From contig JAVCDB010000070.1 of the NCBI GenBank assembly GCA_030765205.1, forward strand, positions 1-43,242: a stretch of 43,242 nucleotides of DNA, read 5' to 3'. The stretch is from Candidatus Aadella gelida (GTDB taxonomy: Bacteria; Omnitrophota; Gorgyraeia; Tantalellales; Tantalellaceae). Below the pieces are notes generated by a model, which saw only the letters and a list, made by a program, of their open reading frames with translations, did not search any database and was not told the DNA's origin. Below, piece by piece: positions 18,290 through 26,747 of the stretch (its first letter is position 1; the number at the start of each line of letters is the position of its first letter). A program made the translations under genes and the position numbers.

Positions 18290-18315
18290 GTAGCCGGGGT
18301 TTAAACCCCGGCTAC
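18290..18315. repeat. 26-bp REP-like palindrome, dispersed copy
   Basis: A perfect palindrome with arm GTAGCCGGGGTTT and its exact complement. The same 26 bp occur at 33378-33403 and 33930-33955, on both sides of the REP-associated transposase gene 15 kb away. It lies in the lolC-lolD spacer. Confidence 0.85.
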
Positions 18316-18450
18316 TTCTATCTAAAAGTCGAAATGTCTGTTTCCCGTTACTCTACTATTCCCATATCAGTTCAACTTGACTCTAAAGAGCGAAGCGACT
18401 GATGACTTTCGTTGCACATCAGTCCTTCTATAGTCAATTGTCAAATAACG

Positions 18451-18506
18451 TCCCTCATCCTTCGTCTTTCTTCTTTCTGACCTCTAGCCTCTAGCTTCTC
18501 TCTACT
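18451..18506. repeat. Heptad array, TCTAGCC/TCTTTCT type, over the lolC stop
   Basis: Eight 7-bp units in phase (for example TCTTTCT twice, then GACCTCT, AGCCTCT). The lolC stop codon lies inside the last unit. Confidence 0.6.
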
Positions 18507-19713
18507 CATACCTTATTGCTTTAACCGGATCTTGTCTTGACGCCTTCCATGCGGGATATAGCGCAGAAAGGATAGTTAGTATCCCTGCAACCGTAAGTAC
18601 CGAAACAATGTCAGGCATATCGACCTTAACCGGTATCTCTGTAAAGTAATACACATCGCTAGGAAATATCGGCGTACCTGTTACTTTCTCTATGAACCCA
18701 GCTATAACATTTATTTTTTTCGCAACTAAAATGCCCGCAAAAAAACCTGTCGCAACACCCGTAATACCTATAATCAAGCCTTCTATAAGAAACACTAAGT
18801 TTATCCCGGACGCGCTTGCTCCTATCGCTTTAAGTATCCCGATATCTTTAGTCTTCTCCATTACCATCATTATCAGCATCCCTGAGATATTAAAACAGGC
18901 AACCATCACTATAAGAGCGAGAATGATGAACATCATCTTTTTTTCCAAAGCAAGTGCGGACACCAAGTTCTTATCAAGATCCATCCAGCTTTTTACAATG
19001 TACGGATATCTGAAAGACTTTTGCAGATTACTTTTAACATCATTGACTTTCATCTCGTCCTGCACCTTAAGTCCTATCCCGCTAACGGACCTCCCCATAC
19101 GAAGAAGTTTCTGTGCAGTACCAAGATCCACCACTACGATATTGGAATCATAATCGTATCTTCCTGAAGTAAAGCTTCCCACAACTTTTAGTTTCGCGTG
19201 TTCCATATTAAGTGCAGAATACGGAACCACTATCTCAACCATATCTCCGAAAGCAATATTCTCAGTTTTCATTAGTTCATTCCCGACAACAATAGTTCCG
19301 GAATTAAGTTCATCTGACCCCGTTCCCATATAGTCTATAACATTCGTAACCCCACCTTCCGTACGGGAGTCTATCCCTTTAAGCAGGACTCCCGTAACAG
19401 ACCCTTTACTCTTAAGTATAGCTTGCCCTGTAATAAAAGGGGATGCGCTCACTATCCCTTCTTCCTGCAGCAAACTTGATGCCATTCTATCGGAATTATC
19501 TATCCCATCCTCGTTCAAAATGATCATATGAGAATAAGTCCCTATGATCTTGTTTTTTATCTCACTATCAAATCCGTTCATTATGGATAAGACCACAATA
19601 AGAGAAGCTACTCCAAGCGCTACTCCAAGCACAGAGATTACCCCAACGAAAGAGATCATTCTCTCTTTGCGCTTTGACAGAAAATATTTTATACTAATAA
19701 ATAATGGCCACAT
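18502..19713 (-). CDS. lolC: LolC/LolE-family lipoprotein-releasing permease
   Basis: Inner-membrane permease of about 403 residues with the MacB/FtsX topology: one N-terminal helix (SVLGVALGVASLIVVLSIMNGF), a large periplasmic domain (about 50-245) and three C-terminal helices. The conserved motif KDIGILKAIGAS is present before the third helix. I placed the start at the ATG at 19713, where homology begins (WPLFISIKYFLSKRKER). A further 18 in-frame codons upstream are heptad repeat DNA. No clear ribosome binding site is visible, perhaps because the repeat array lies immediately upstream. Only one LolC/E-type permease is present, so it may act as a homodimer. Confidence 0.92.
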   Translation of the reverse strand: MWPLFISIKYFLSKRKERMISFVGVISVLGVALGVASLIVVLSIMNGFDSEIKNKIIGTYSHMIILNEDGIDNSDRMASSLLQEEGIVSASPFITGQAILKSKGSVTGVLLKGIDSRTEGGVTNVIDYMGTGSDELNSGTIVVGNELMKTENIAFGDMVEIVVPYSALNMEHAKLKVVGSFTSGRYDYDSNIVVVDLGTAQKLLRMGRSVSGIGLKVQDEMKVNDVKSNLQKSFRYPYIVKSWMDLDKNLVSALALEKKMMFIILALIVMVACFNISGMLIMMVMEKTKDIGILKAIGASASGINLVFLIEGLIIGITGVATGFFAGILVAKKINVIAGFIEKVTGTPIFPSDVYYFTEIPVKVDMPDIVSVLTVAGILTILSALYPAWKASRQDPVKAIRYE

Positions 19714-19715
19714 AA

Positions 19716-19897
19716 TTCGGGACTCGTGGCTCGGGACTTGGGATTCGATCCCCAAGTCATGAACCACAGTCTACTCCATTCGTTATTCGTGATTCGTGGC
19801 TCGGGACTCGGGATTCGATCCCCGGGTCATGAACCACAGTCTACTCCATTCGTTATTCGTGACTCGGATCACGTGCCCCGAGTCACTAGCCACGATC
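19716..19897. repeat. 26-unit heptad array with 70-bp tandem duplication
   Basis: Twenty-six 7-bp units in one phase fill the lysS-lolC spacer. Within it, 19721-19790 and 19791-19860 are a tandem duplication of 70 bp (ten units). Each copy has an inverted repeat: GACTTGGG with CCCAAGTC in the first, GACTCGGG with CCCGGGTC in the second. A third stem, GACTCGG with CCGAGTC, follows. The lysS stop codon is at the array edge. Confidence 0.75.
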
Positions 19898-21330
19898 TAT
19901 TCCGGTCTCATATGCGGGAAGAATATAACTTCCCGGATATTGGCTGAATCCGTAAAAAGCATAGCTAACCGGTCTATACCTATTCCTAATCCCCCAGCCG
20001 GCGGCATTCCGTACTCCAGAGCGCGGACAAAATCTTCATCCATCATAGCGTCGGGGTCCGCTTTAACTTGTTCCTCGAACCTTTCTTTCTGGTCTATTGG
20101 ATCATTAAGTTCAGAATATGCATTCGCGATCTCCATTCCGCCCATATAAAGCTCGAACCTGTCGACCAATCCTGGCTTGTCTTTTTGTGACTTAGCCAAT
20201 GGGCTCAGTTCCTTGAACATATCAATTACAAAAACCGGATTATTTTCAGCTTGAGGTTCAACCATCTCTCCCACTATATTTATGATCTGGGTCTTACTAA
20301 CTTTGTCTCCTTCAAGTTCTATCCCTTTTGCTTTAAGTTTTCCTGCCCAATCTTTAGCCGAATCCTCGGTTCTTATGCCAAAATTGTCTTCCATAAGCTT
20401 GGCAAAAGATACACGTTTCCATTTTGTAAGGTCTATCTCTTTCCCCTGATAAGTCAACTTTTCAGTTCCAAGTATTTCCCGAGCCGCAGTGCGTATAAGG
20501 TCTTCTGTGAGCTTCATCATGCCTTCACAGTCAGAATAAGATTCATATGCTTCAAGCATGGTAAACTCAGGATTATGCCTGACTGAGATACCTTCATTCC
20601 TGAAAGACCTGTTTATTTCAAATACTTTCTCAAATCCGCCAACAAGAAGTTTTTTAAGATATAGTTCAGGTGCCACCCTCAAATAAAGCGGCATATCCAA
20701 AGCTTCATGATGAGTCTTAAAAGGCTTTCCAGCCGCTCCCCCGGCTATAGGATGCATCATAGGAGTTTCCACTTCAAGAAAATCCTTACCGTTTAGGTTA
20801 TTTCTTATGCTGCGTATAAGTTCTATACGCTTTTTGAATTTATCTTTTGCTTCATCATTGACTATAAGATCTACATATCTCTGACGGTACCTCGTCTCAA
20901 CATCTTTAAGTCCATGCCACTTTTCGGGAAGAGGCAGTAAAGATTTGGCTACCACCTTAAACTCGCTAACTTTGACCGTATCCTCGCCCGTCCTGGTCTT
21001 GAAGAGTTCTCCGTCAACCCCTACGATATCCCCGATATCTAAAGCTTTTAATACCTCAAAGGCTTCTTCGCCTATAACATCTTTCTTCAGATAGGCTTGC
21101 ATTCTTCCGGAAAAATCCTTTATATCCAAAAAGACGCTTTTTCCGTGCTCCCTCTTGGCCATGATCCTACCCGCAATCCTTACCTTCAGCCCTTCCTCAT
21201 AGTTTTCCTTCAAAGAAGCTATGCTGTCAGCTCCCGGGAATTCTTCGGCAAAAGGATTTATTCCTAACTCCTTGAGCCTTTTTAGATTTGTATACCTTTG
21301 TTCTATTATCTCATTTCTCTCTTCCATCAT
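19897..21330 (-). CDS. lysS: Lysyl-tRNA synthetase, class II
   Basis: Charges tRNA-Lys. An OB-fold anticodon domain (about 55-150) precedes the class II catalytic core. Motif 2 is FRNEGISVRHNPEFTMLE; motif 3 is GLGIGIDRLAML near the C-terminus. Length (477) is typical. The start has two adjacent ATG codons (21330 and 21327) with AAAGGA upstream. A consensus promoter and a foldable 115-nt leader precede the gene, so lysS begins a transcription unit that can read through to lolC and beyond. Confidence 0.96.
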   Translation of the reverse strand: MMEERNEIIEQRYTNLKRLKELGINPFAEEFPGADSIASLKENYEEGLKVRIAGRIMAKREHGKSVFLDIKDFSGRMQAYLKKDVIGEEAFEVLKALDIGDIVGVDGELFKTRTGEDTVKVSEFKVVAKSLLPLPEKWHGLKDVETRYRQRYVDLIVNDEAKDKFKKRIELIRSIRNNLNGKDFLEVETPMMHPIAGGAAGKPFKTHHEALDMPLYLRVAPELYLKKLLVGGFEKVFEINRSFRNEGISVRHNPEFTMLEAYESYSDCEGMMKLTEDLIRTAAREILGTEKLTYQGKEIDLTKWKRVSFAKLMEDNFGIRTEDSAKDWAGKLKAKGIELEGDKVSKTQIINIVGEMVEPQAENNPVFVIDMFKELSPLAKSQKDKPGLVDRFELYMGGMEIANAYSELNDPIDQKERFEEQVKADPDAMMDEDFVRALEYGMPPAGGLGIGIDRLAMLFTDSANIREVIFFPHMRPE

Positions 21331-21342
21331 AATCCTTTCTTA

Positions 21343-21436
21343 TGTGCATCTGACTAGTTCCCACCTCTAAAGAGATTATGCAAAGAAAACCCTTTCCCCT
21401 GCTTGTACAAGGGAACATCTTCAGATAACCCTCACA
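21343..21436 (-). ncRNA. Structured 5' leader of lysS (candidate cis-regulatory RNA)
   Basis: On the minus strand, starting a few bases after the predicted transcript start, nested complementary blocks can form one long interrupted hairpin: TGTG with CACA, ATCTGA with TCAGAT, and GTTCCC with GGGAAC. Inside lie smaller hairpins (CTTGTACAAG; CTC-TTTA-GAG). The outer stem ends just before the AAAGGA of lysS. It does not match the T-box or lysine riboswitch consensus that I know. A regulatory role is inference. Confidence 0.4.
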
Positions 21437-21451
21437 GTACTCGTTGTAAGG

Positions 21452-21480
21452 ATTATATATGCTATATATAGTAATGTCAA
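21452..21480 (-). promoter_or_regulatory. Consensus sigma-70-type promoter for lysS
   Basis: On the minus strand the -35 box TTGACA (21475-21480) and -10 box TATAAT (21452-21457) are both perfect and are 17 bp apart. The transcript would start near 21445, giving a leader of about 115 nt before lysS. Confidence 0.85.
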
Positions 21481-21576
21481 TGTGATTTAAGAATATTATG
21501 GGCGAGAGTAAAAGAGCCGAATTTTTTGTATATGTTTATATATGTTTAGTGGTGTTTATTCTGGTTTGTATATGTT

Positions 21577-23577
21577 TTAGCTCTTTAGCATTTTGATGAA
21601 GCTTTCTTCATCAATTATCTTTATTCCGTGTTTTTTTGCCTCATCAAGTTTTGATCCTGCTTTTTCCCCGGCTACAACAATGTCTACTGAAGGACCAACT
21701 CCGGATGAAACCATGCCTCCTGCTTCCTCAACCCGCCTCTCGGCTTCTGACCTAGTAACCTGTATTAAGCTTCCGGTAAAAACAAATTTTTTTCCTTCAA
21801 GTTTTCCTTCAGGCACTTTCTTAAGTTTCGTGATCTTGACGCCATTTTCACCCAATTTATGAATTACTGACATATTATGTTTTTCTTTAAAAAATGCAAG
21901 TATGCCTCGCGCTATCTCCGGACCAATTTCATCTATTTCTGTAAAGTCTTCTTCTTTTGCGCTAGCAACCTTTTCTAACGTACCAAACTTTTTCGCTAAA
22001 ACTTTAGCAATGTGTTTTCCTACATTTCTTATCCCGAGAGCAAAAATAAATCTATCCAAAGCAATGGTCCTGGATTCTTCTATGGCTTTCAATAAATTTT
22101 CGGTTTTCTTTTCTTTCCATCCGGGGAGACTTAAAAGTTCTCCTTTTTTGAGGCAGTAAATATCCGCAGCACTTTTTATTAATCCATTATCAAAAAGCTG
22201 CGAGACTGTCTTATCCGAAAACCCCTCAATATCAACCGCATCCTTCGAAACATAATGGGTGATGGATTCCTTTATTTGTGCCGGACAGGTAAGACCAGCC
22301 GGGCATCTGTAAAAAACATCGGATTTTTCAACAGAAGCGCCGCAACTGGGACACTCGCCAGGCATCTTGAAAGATTTTTCTTTTCCCGTACGTTTTCCTT
22401 TTAAAACCTCCGAGATATACGGTATAACGTCTCCGGCCCTTTCAACTTTTACATAATCTCCTATCTTTATGCCTAGCCGCTTTACTTGATCCATATTGTG
22501 AAGAGTTGCGCGCGATACCGTTACCCCGCTTATATCAACACTTTGGAGGAATGCAAGCGGAGTAAGAACGCCTGTTCTTCCTACTTGCACTACTATGTCT
22601 TCGACCCTCGTGACTTCTTTGCACGCTTTAAATTTATACGCAACTGCCCATTTTGGATTTGTTGTCCTCATCCCAAGTTTTTTTTGGACCTCAAGTTTGT
22701 TAGCTTTTATAACTACGCCGTCTATTTCGTAATCAAGCGCGTCCCTTTCTTCCTCCAGGCGATGATGATATAAAATAGCGTCTTCCATACCGGCGCAATA
22801 AGTTGCTTTAGGAGACACGGTAAACCCCATTTTTTCCATAAGACTCAGCGCCTCTTTTTGAGTGGGCGGCATTTCCTCTGAATACGTCAATATTCTATAA
22901 CAATAAACGTGAAGTTTTCTGCCCGCGGTTATACGATAATCCAGCTGTCTCATAGACCCCGCTACTACATTACGCGGGTTTGCGAAAGGATCTTTCCCGT
23001 CTTTCACTTGCTGTTTATTTAGATTATTAAAATCTTTCAAATGCATCATGATCTCTCCGCGCACGGCAATAAGCCCGGGGGGATCTTTTATTTTTAGGCG
23101 TTCGGGTATATTCTTAATGGTCTTTAAATTAAGTGTTACGTCTTCACCTACCAATCCGTTACCTCTGGTAGATCCGCGCAGAAACCGGCCGTTTTCATAG
23201 ACGAGTTCTATGCTTATCCCGTCAAGCTTCATCTCGCATATATAATCAACCGGTCCTCCCGTTTCTTTCCTGCAGCTTTCATCAAACCGATATGCACCAT
23301 CCTCATCATTAACGCTTTCCAGGCTAAGCATAGGAGAGGTGTGTTCCACTTTAGAAAATTTATCCGGAATAGGAGCTCCAACTAATTGAGTAGGCGAATC
23401 CTTAAATTCATATTCAGGATATTCTTTCTCCAGGCCTTTAAGTTCTCGAATCAATGAGTCATACGCGGCATCTGATATTTCGGGCACACCCTTAGTGTAA
23501 TAAAGCTCATTATGCCGCTTTACCTCGTTCGACAGTTCTTTTATCTTTTTCTTTATATTGACCATACTGTTATCCAT
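21577..23577 (-). CDS. ligA: NAD-dependent DNA ligase
   Basis: Seals nicks in replication and repair using NAD+. The adenylated lysine is K117 in the CEMKLDG motif, counted from the ATG at 23577. The Ia domain, adenylation domain, OB fold, four-cysteine zinc finger (CPSC...CP...CP), helix-hairpin-helix repeats and C-terminal BRCT domain are all present; length is about 666 residues, normal for LigA. The start at 23577 has AAGGTG upstream. The frame stays open 28 codons further into a palindromic element, which is not family sequence. The ATG at 23565 is a second possibility. Confidence 0.95.
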   Translation of the reverse strand: MDNSMVNIKKKIKELSNEVKRHNELYYTKGVPEISDAAYDSLIRELKGLEKEYPEYEFKDSPTQLVGAPIPDKFSKVEHTSPMLSLESVNDEDGAYRFDESCRKETGGPVDYICEMKLDGISIELVYENGRFLRGSTRGNGLVGEDVTLNLKTIKNIPERLKIKDPPGLIAVRGEIMMHLKDFNNLNKQQVKDGKDPFANPRNVVAGSMRQLDYRITAGRKLHVYCYRILTYSEEMPPTQKEALSLMEKMGFTVSPKATYCAGMEDAILYHHRLEEERDALDYEIDGVVIKANKLEVQKKLGMRTTNPKWAVAYKFKACKEVTRVEDIVVQVGRTGVLTPLAFLQSVDISGVTVSRATLHNMDQVKRLGIKIGDYVKVERAGDVIPYISEVLKGKRTGKEKSFKMPGECPSCGASVEKSDVFYRCPAGLTCPAQIKESITHYVSKDAVDIEGFSDKTVSQLFDNGLIKSAADIYCLKKGELLSLPGWKEKKTENLLKAIEESRTIALDRFIFALGIRNVGKHIAKVLAKKFGTLEKVASAKEEDFTEIDEIGPEIARGILAFFKEKHNMSVIHKLGENGVKITKLKKVPEGKLEGKKFVFTGSLIQVTRSEAERRVEEAGGMVSSGVGPSVDIVVAGEKAGSKLDEAKKHGIKIIDEESFIKMLKS

Positions 23578-23592
23578 CTTTCTGTCCACACC

Positions 23593-23776
23593 TTGTACCG
23601 TTTGCAAATTCGTGAGGACAAGTGTCCCCTTTTTTGTGTTTAAAAGTGTCCCTCTAGTCAAAAAAGAAGACGGTACCTCTCCCGATACTTATGATAAAAC
23701 AGATCCTTATCCCCTGGGGACACTTTTAATCTTGGAAAAGGGGACACTTGCAAAGCTAAATTAGCAAACGGTACAA
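23593..23776. repeat. 184-bp inverted-repeat element with GTGTCCCC motifs
   Basis: Two arms of about 61 bp (23593-23653 and 23716-23776) are imperfect reverse complements: both hold TTGTACCGTTTGC at the outside, AAGTGTCCCCTTTT in the middle and TTAAAAGTGTCCC at the inside. A 62-bp unrelated centre separates them. It lies directly before ligA. No transposase is encoded inside. GTGTCCCC-type hairpins are a common dispersed repeat in bacteria; a non-autonomous REP or MITE-like element is likely. Confidence 0.7.
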
Positions 23777-23856
23777 ACTCGCGCACGCTCCCACGTCTGG
23801 TGTGCGATTGTACCTGTATCTTGTTAAAGCACGATCAAGCGCTTTGGGTTGTCTTT

Positions 23857-23986
23857 CTTGTAAAGTAAATATTTTTCGCCTTTTTTCAAGCAAGTGTTGT
23901 TGAATCAGAAGTTCTTCTTATCAAAACGTTTGCAGTAAAATATCTCTCTTTTGCATTTGTTGTGTTCTTTTTTACGTGGTGTTATG
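23857..23986 (-). repeat. Dispersed ~130-bp element, copy 2 (upstream of ligA)
   Basis: Second copy of the element at 1638-1765 with the same ordered blocks and spacing. The spacer 23578-24127 is 550 bp and holds, in order, the inverted repeat, this element, and heptad arrays with two small hairpins; no gene of normal size is seen. A 37-codon minus-strand frame (24018-23905) runs through the element but lacks a ribosome binding site. Confidence 0.6.
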
Positions 23987-24034
23987 TAACCTGACGGAGA
24001 AAATTCCTTAATTTCCATATCGGTCATTCTCTGT

Positions 24035-24137
24035 CCATAGTCAATGGTCAATGGTCTCAGCCGAAGGCTGACCAGCCTATGGCTGGTATAGTCTTTTGTC
24101 TATTCTTCACCAAACACCATTCACTATTCACCGTCTC
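24035..24137. repeat. Heptad arrays and two small hairpins over the polX stop
   Basis: CCATAGT, CAATGGT, CAATGGT (24035-24055) is a short 7-bp array. Two hairpins follow: CAGCC-GAA-GGCTG (24058-24070) and ACCAGCC-TAT-GGCTGGT (24071-24087). From 24091 six more 7-bp units (such as ATTCACT, ATTCACC) run across the polX stop codon at 24128. Confidence 0.55.
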
Positions 24138-25861
24138 AATGCTTTCAACATCTTACCTAAGCTATATGTATTAAGAGCATCGTCTTTGACCAGCCATCCG
24201 CGTCTTGCGGTTATTACGCCGTACTTTATTTCATCAAGCTGATCTGTTTCATGCGCATCGGTATTAATAACGAACTTTGCCCCTAGTTCCTTCGCGCGAA
24301 TACAATGAAGGTCATTAAGGTCTGTGCGTTCTCCGTGTGTGTTGATCTCTAAAAAGATGTTATTCTCAGCAGCCTCTTTGAACACTTTATCAAAATCAAG
24401 TTCTATGGGCCTGCGTTTAGTTATAAGCCTTCCCGAAGGATGCGCTAACACATTTACATATTTGTTATCCATTGCTTTAAGCATGCGGCGCGTCTGACTT
24501 TTTTCGTCTAAAGAAAATTTGGAATGAACGGCAGCTATAACGATATCGGCTTCCTTTAGAGCATAGTCTTCCAGGTCAAGCTTCCCTTTTTCCAGTATAT
24601 CTACTTCAACGCCCGCTAAGACTTTAATACCTTTTATTGATCGATCTATTTTGCGTATTTTCTCCATTCTTTTCAAGAGCTGCTTCTCATCCATCCCTCT
24701 TGCTATTTTTACATACTGCGAATGATCCGTTACCGCTATGTATTTATACCCTTTCTTTTTAGCGCGCTCTATCATCTCCATAATATCGGCTCTTCCGTCA
24801 CTGGCCGTAGTGTGCAGATGAAGGTCGCCTTTTATATCCCCGATCTTTAAAAGTCCATCGGGCAAAGTCCCTTCCAGAGCGGCCTCTATCTCGCCTCTAT
24901 TTTCACGAAGTTCAGGCGGTATCCACTGCATTTTAAGAGCCTTATAAAGATCTTCTTCAGTTAGACCGGCGATATACTTTTCCTTCCCGGCTTTAGTAAC
25001 TTTAAAAACACCATATTCATTAACTTTGTATCCATACTTTTTGGCTATACTTCTTATCCTTACATTATGTTCCTTTGATCCCGTAAAATATACGAGTGAT
25101 GCTCCGAAACTCTTTGTATCCACTACGCGGATATCTACTTGAGTACCATTTTTTAAAGATATGCTGGATTTTGTGTCGCCGCGGGCTATGAGACTTTCTG
25201 TTTCCGGGTATCCGGTAAAGTGATCCATAACCTTATCTTTATCATCAGATTCGACCAATATGTCCAAGTCTCCGACCGTTTCCATGCCTCTTCGAAGACT
25301 ACCGGCTATTTCTATTTTTTTGATATATTTTGATTTTTTTAAATGCGCTACGATATCATTCGCGCATTCGTATGCTTCAGGAAGAAGCATACGCCCTTCT
25401 CTCTTCTTAAAATGCTTTATAGAATCTATTAGTTTTTCCTGCGTTTTTATGCCCATGCCTTCTATCGACTTCAGCCGGCCCTCCACGCAGGCAACTTCAA
25501 GGTCATGCGCGTTATTTATCCCGAGTTCGTCTTTGAGCTTCTTTATTTTTTTCGGGCCTAGCCCCGCCAGGTCGAGCATATCAAGGAACCCTTCGGGGAA
25601 TTCTTTCATAAGATCTTCATAATATGTCAGCTTCCCGGAAGATATAAGTTCAATTATCTTTTCCTTAAGATCCTTTCCTACACCGGGAATATCACCAAGA
25701 GAGGACTCGTCTTCAGAGTATATTTCTGACAATTCTCTGGAAAGACCGGATATATTATGCGCGGCTGTTCTATATGCACGCACTTTGAAAATATTCTCAT
25801 CCTTTATCTCAAGTGCATCAGCTATACGAAGAAATATATCCTCTATCTGCTTATTTTTCAT
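24128..25861 (-). CDS. polX: DNA polymerase X family protein with PHP domain
   Basis: Repair-type DNA polymerase with a phosphoesterase domain, 577 residues. Helix-hairpin-helix motifs lie around 55-65 and 97-140. The nucleotidyltransferase signature GSLRRGMETVGDLD is at 187-200, with D198, D200 and D243 as metal ligands. The PHP domain begins near 345 with DLHLHTTASDGR (H348, H350) and runs to the end; family members use it for 3'-5' exonuclease or AP-site activity. It follows the PilZ genes by 85 bp and precedes ligA, a plausible base-excision repair pairing. Confidence 0.94.
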   Translation of the reverse strand: MKNKQIEDIFLRIADALEIKDENIFKVRAYRTAAHNISGLSRELSEIYSEDESSLGDIPGVGKDLKEKIIELISSGKLTYYEDLMKEFPEGFLDMLDLAGLGPKKIKKLKDELGINNAHDLEVACVEGRLKSIEGMGIKTQEKLIDSIKHFKKREGRMLLPEAYECANDIVAHLKKSKYIKKIEIAGSLRRGMETVGDLDILVESDDKDKVMDHFTGYPETESLIARGDTKSSISLKNGTQVDIRVVDTKSFGASLVYFTGSKEHNVRIRSIAKKYGYKVNEYGVFKVTKAGKEKYIAGLTEEDLYKALKMQWIPPELRENRGEIEAALEGTLPDGLLKIGDIKGDLHLHTTASDGRADIMEMIERAKKKGYKYIAVTDHSQYVKIARGMDEKQLLKRMEKIRKIDRSIKGIKVLAGVEVDILEKGKLDLEDYALKEADIVIAAVHSKFSLDEKSQTRRMLKAMDNKYVNVLAHPSGRLITKRRPIELDFDKVFKEAAENNIFLEINTHGERTDLNDLHCIRAKELGAKFVINTDAHETDQLDEIKYGVITARRGWLVKDDALNTYSLGKMLKALRR

Positions 25862-25946
25862 ATTCCAATCCTCGGGATACTATTAGCCCGACAATCTTAG
25901 ATTAATAACGTTTTCTAAAAATGGACGTATAGGCGGTGGATACCGC

Positions 25947-26333
25947 TTATTTGATATTCCCTTTCACAAACGAAGCAATGGCATTTTTATGTCTGTTCGG
26001 CATATCTAAAAATTTAATGCCGACCGCATATTCACCTTCAGAGTGTTCCTTATTATGAGTAACTTCACCCTTAAGATTCATTAGGTTTATCTGCCTTTTC
26101 CCGTCGTGATCGCGTCCCATAAGAGTGAACTGTATCTGCAGGTTGGTTTTCAGATCAAGTTTCCTTCCGGTAGTAAAAGATGTCCCTCCTTCACTCAAAT
26201 CAACCATTATCCCGGATTCCGTTTTTCTTGACACAAAAATGCCTTCTGGATTATATATCGAATAATCCACCATAAACCCTGCAGATACCCGGTCAAATTC
26301 ACGCCTGTTGATGTCTCCTATATTCTCCATCAT
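25947..26333 (-). CDS. PilZ-domain protein (c-di-GMP receptor candidate)
   Basis: Single PilZ domain of 128 residues. The c-di-GMP-binding RxxxR motif is R11/R15 and the second motif is D45-x-S47-x-G49-G50, so the binding site looks complete. The start at 26333 has GGGAGG 7 nt upstream. A TTG further upstream overlaps the previous gene's stop and is less likely. It pairs with a second PilZ gene directly upstream. Output is unknown: no partner domain is attached. Confidence 0.88.
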   Translation of the reverse strand: MMENIGDINRREFDRVSAGFMVDYSIYNPEGIFVSRKTESGIMVDLSEGGTSFTTGRKLDLKTNLQIQFTLMGRDHDGKRQINLMNLKGEVTHNKEHSEGEYAVGIKFLDMPNRHKNAIASFVKGNIK

Positions 26334-26350
26334 AGCTATACCTCCCGGTT

Positions 26351-26737
26351 TCAATCCTTATTTTTCACGAAAGAATCTAAAATATTTTTCTTTTCCGCAT
26401 CGACATTTATAAATTCTATCCCGACACGATATCCGTCCTTACCCATAGGCGTACTGTTCTTCACTTCACTCCTGATAATTATCTTTTGATGTTTTGACCC
26501 GCCCGTATAGTCGCGAGTTATGACAGTAAACTTTATTTCAAGTACTGTGCCTACAGGTAACTTATACTCTGTCAAGAACGCCGCTCCGCTTTCACTAAGA
26601 TCAGTCATAACAGAAGTATTATTATCCCCGCCGACCATTGTAACTACTTCAAAAGGAGAACACACTTTATATTCCAAAAAGAATTTAGCTCCCCCTCTTT
26701 TATGTCTTCTTTTTTCTATGCCGCCTTCTTCACTCAT
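26351..26737 (-). CDS. PilZ-domain protein (second of a pair)
   Basis: Also a 128-residue single PilZ domain. R10/R14 form RxxxR; D46-x-S48-x-S50-G51 is the second motif with serine in place of the first glycine, common in the family. Identity with the neighbouring PilZ is low outside motifs, so this looks like an old duplication. It lies 10 bp after a secreted-protein gene and 17 bp before the next PilZ start, so all are likely in one operon with the GGDEF gene. Confidence 0.87.
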   Translation of the reverse strand: MSEEGGIEKRRHKRGGAKFFLEYKVCSPFEVVTMVGGDNNTSVMTDLSESGAAFLTEYKLPVGTVLEIKFTVITRDYTGGSKHQKIIIRSEVKNSTPMGKDGYRVGIEFINVDAEKKNILDSFVKNKD

Positions 26738-26747
26738 CTTTATCCTC

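Noticed and set aside
19716-19897. CRISPR array
   Set aside because: Units are 7 bp and degenerate, with no constant repeat and unique spacers, and no cas gene is present.
21331-21445. T-box or lysine riboswitch in the lysS leader
   Set aside because: The conserved T-box (GGGTGGnACCGCG) and lysine riboswitch core blocks are not there; GAGGTGGGAAC is only a superficial likeness.
23905-24018. 37-codon open frame in the dispersed element upstream of ligA
   Set aside because: No ribosome binding site, and the other copy lacks the same start and has substitutions not biased to synonymous positions.
23994-24030. CGGAGAAAAT as a third ECF promoter
   Set aside because: No GTCT block at the required spacing and it does not face a gene start on the plus strand.
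24128-25861. polX as a bacterial histidinol phosphatase (PHP only)
   Set aside because: The N-terminal half has complete helix-hairpin-helix motifs and the family X nucleotidyltransferase signature.
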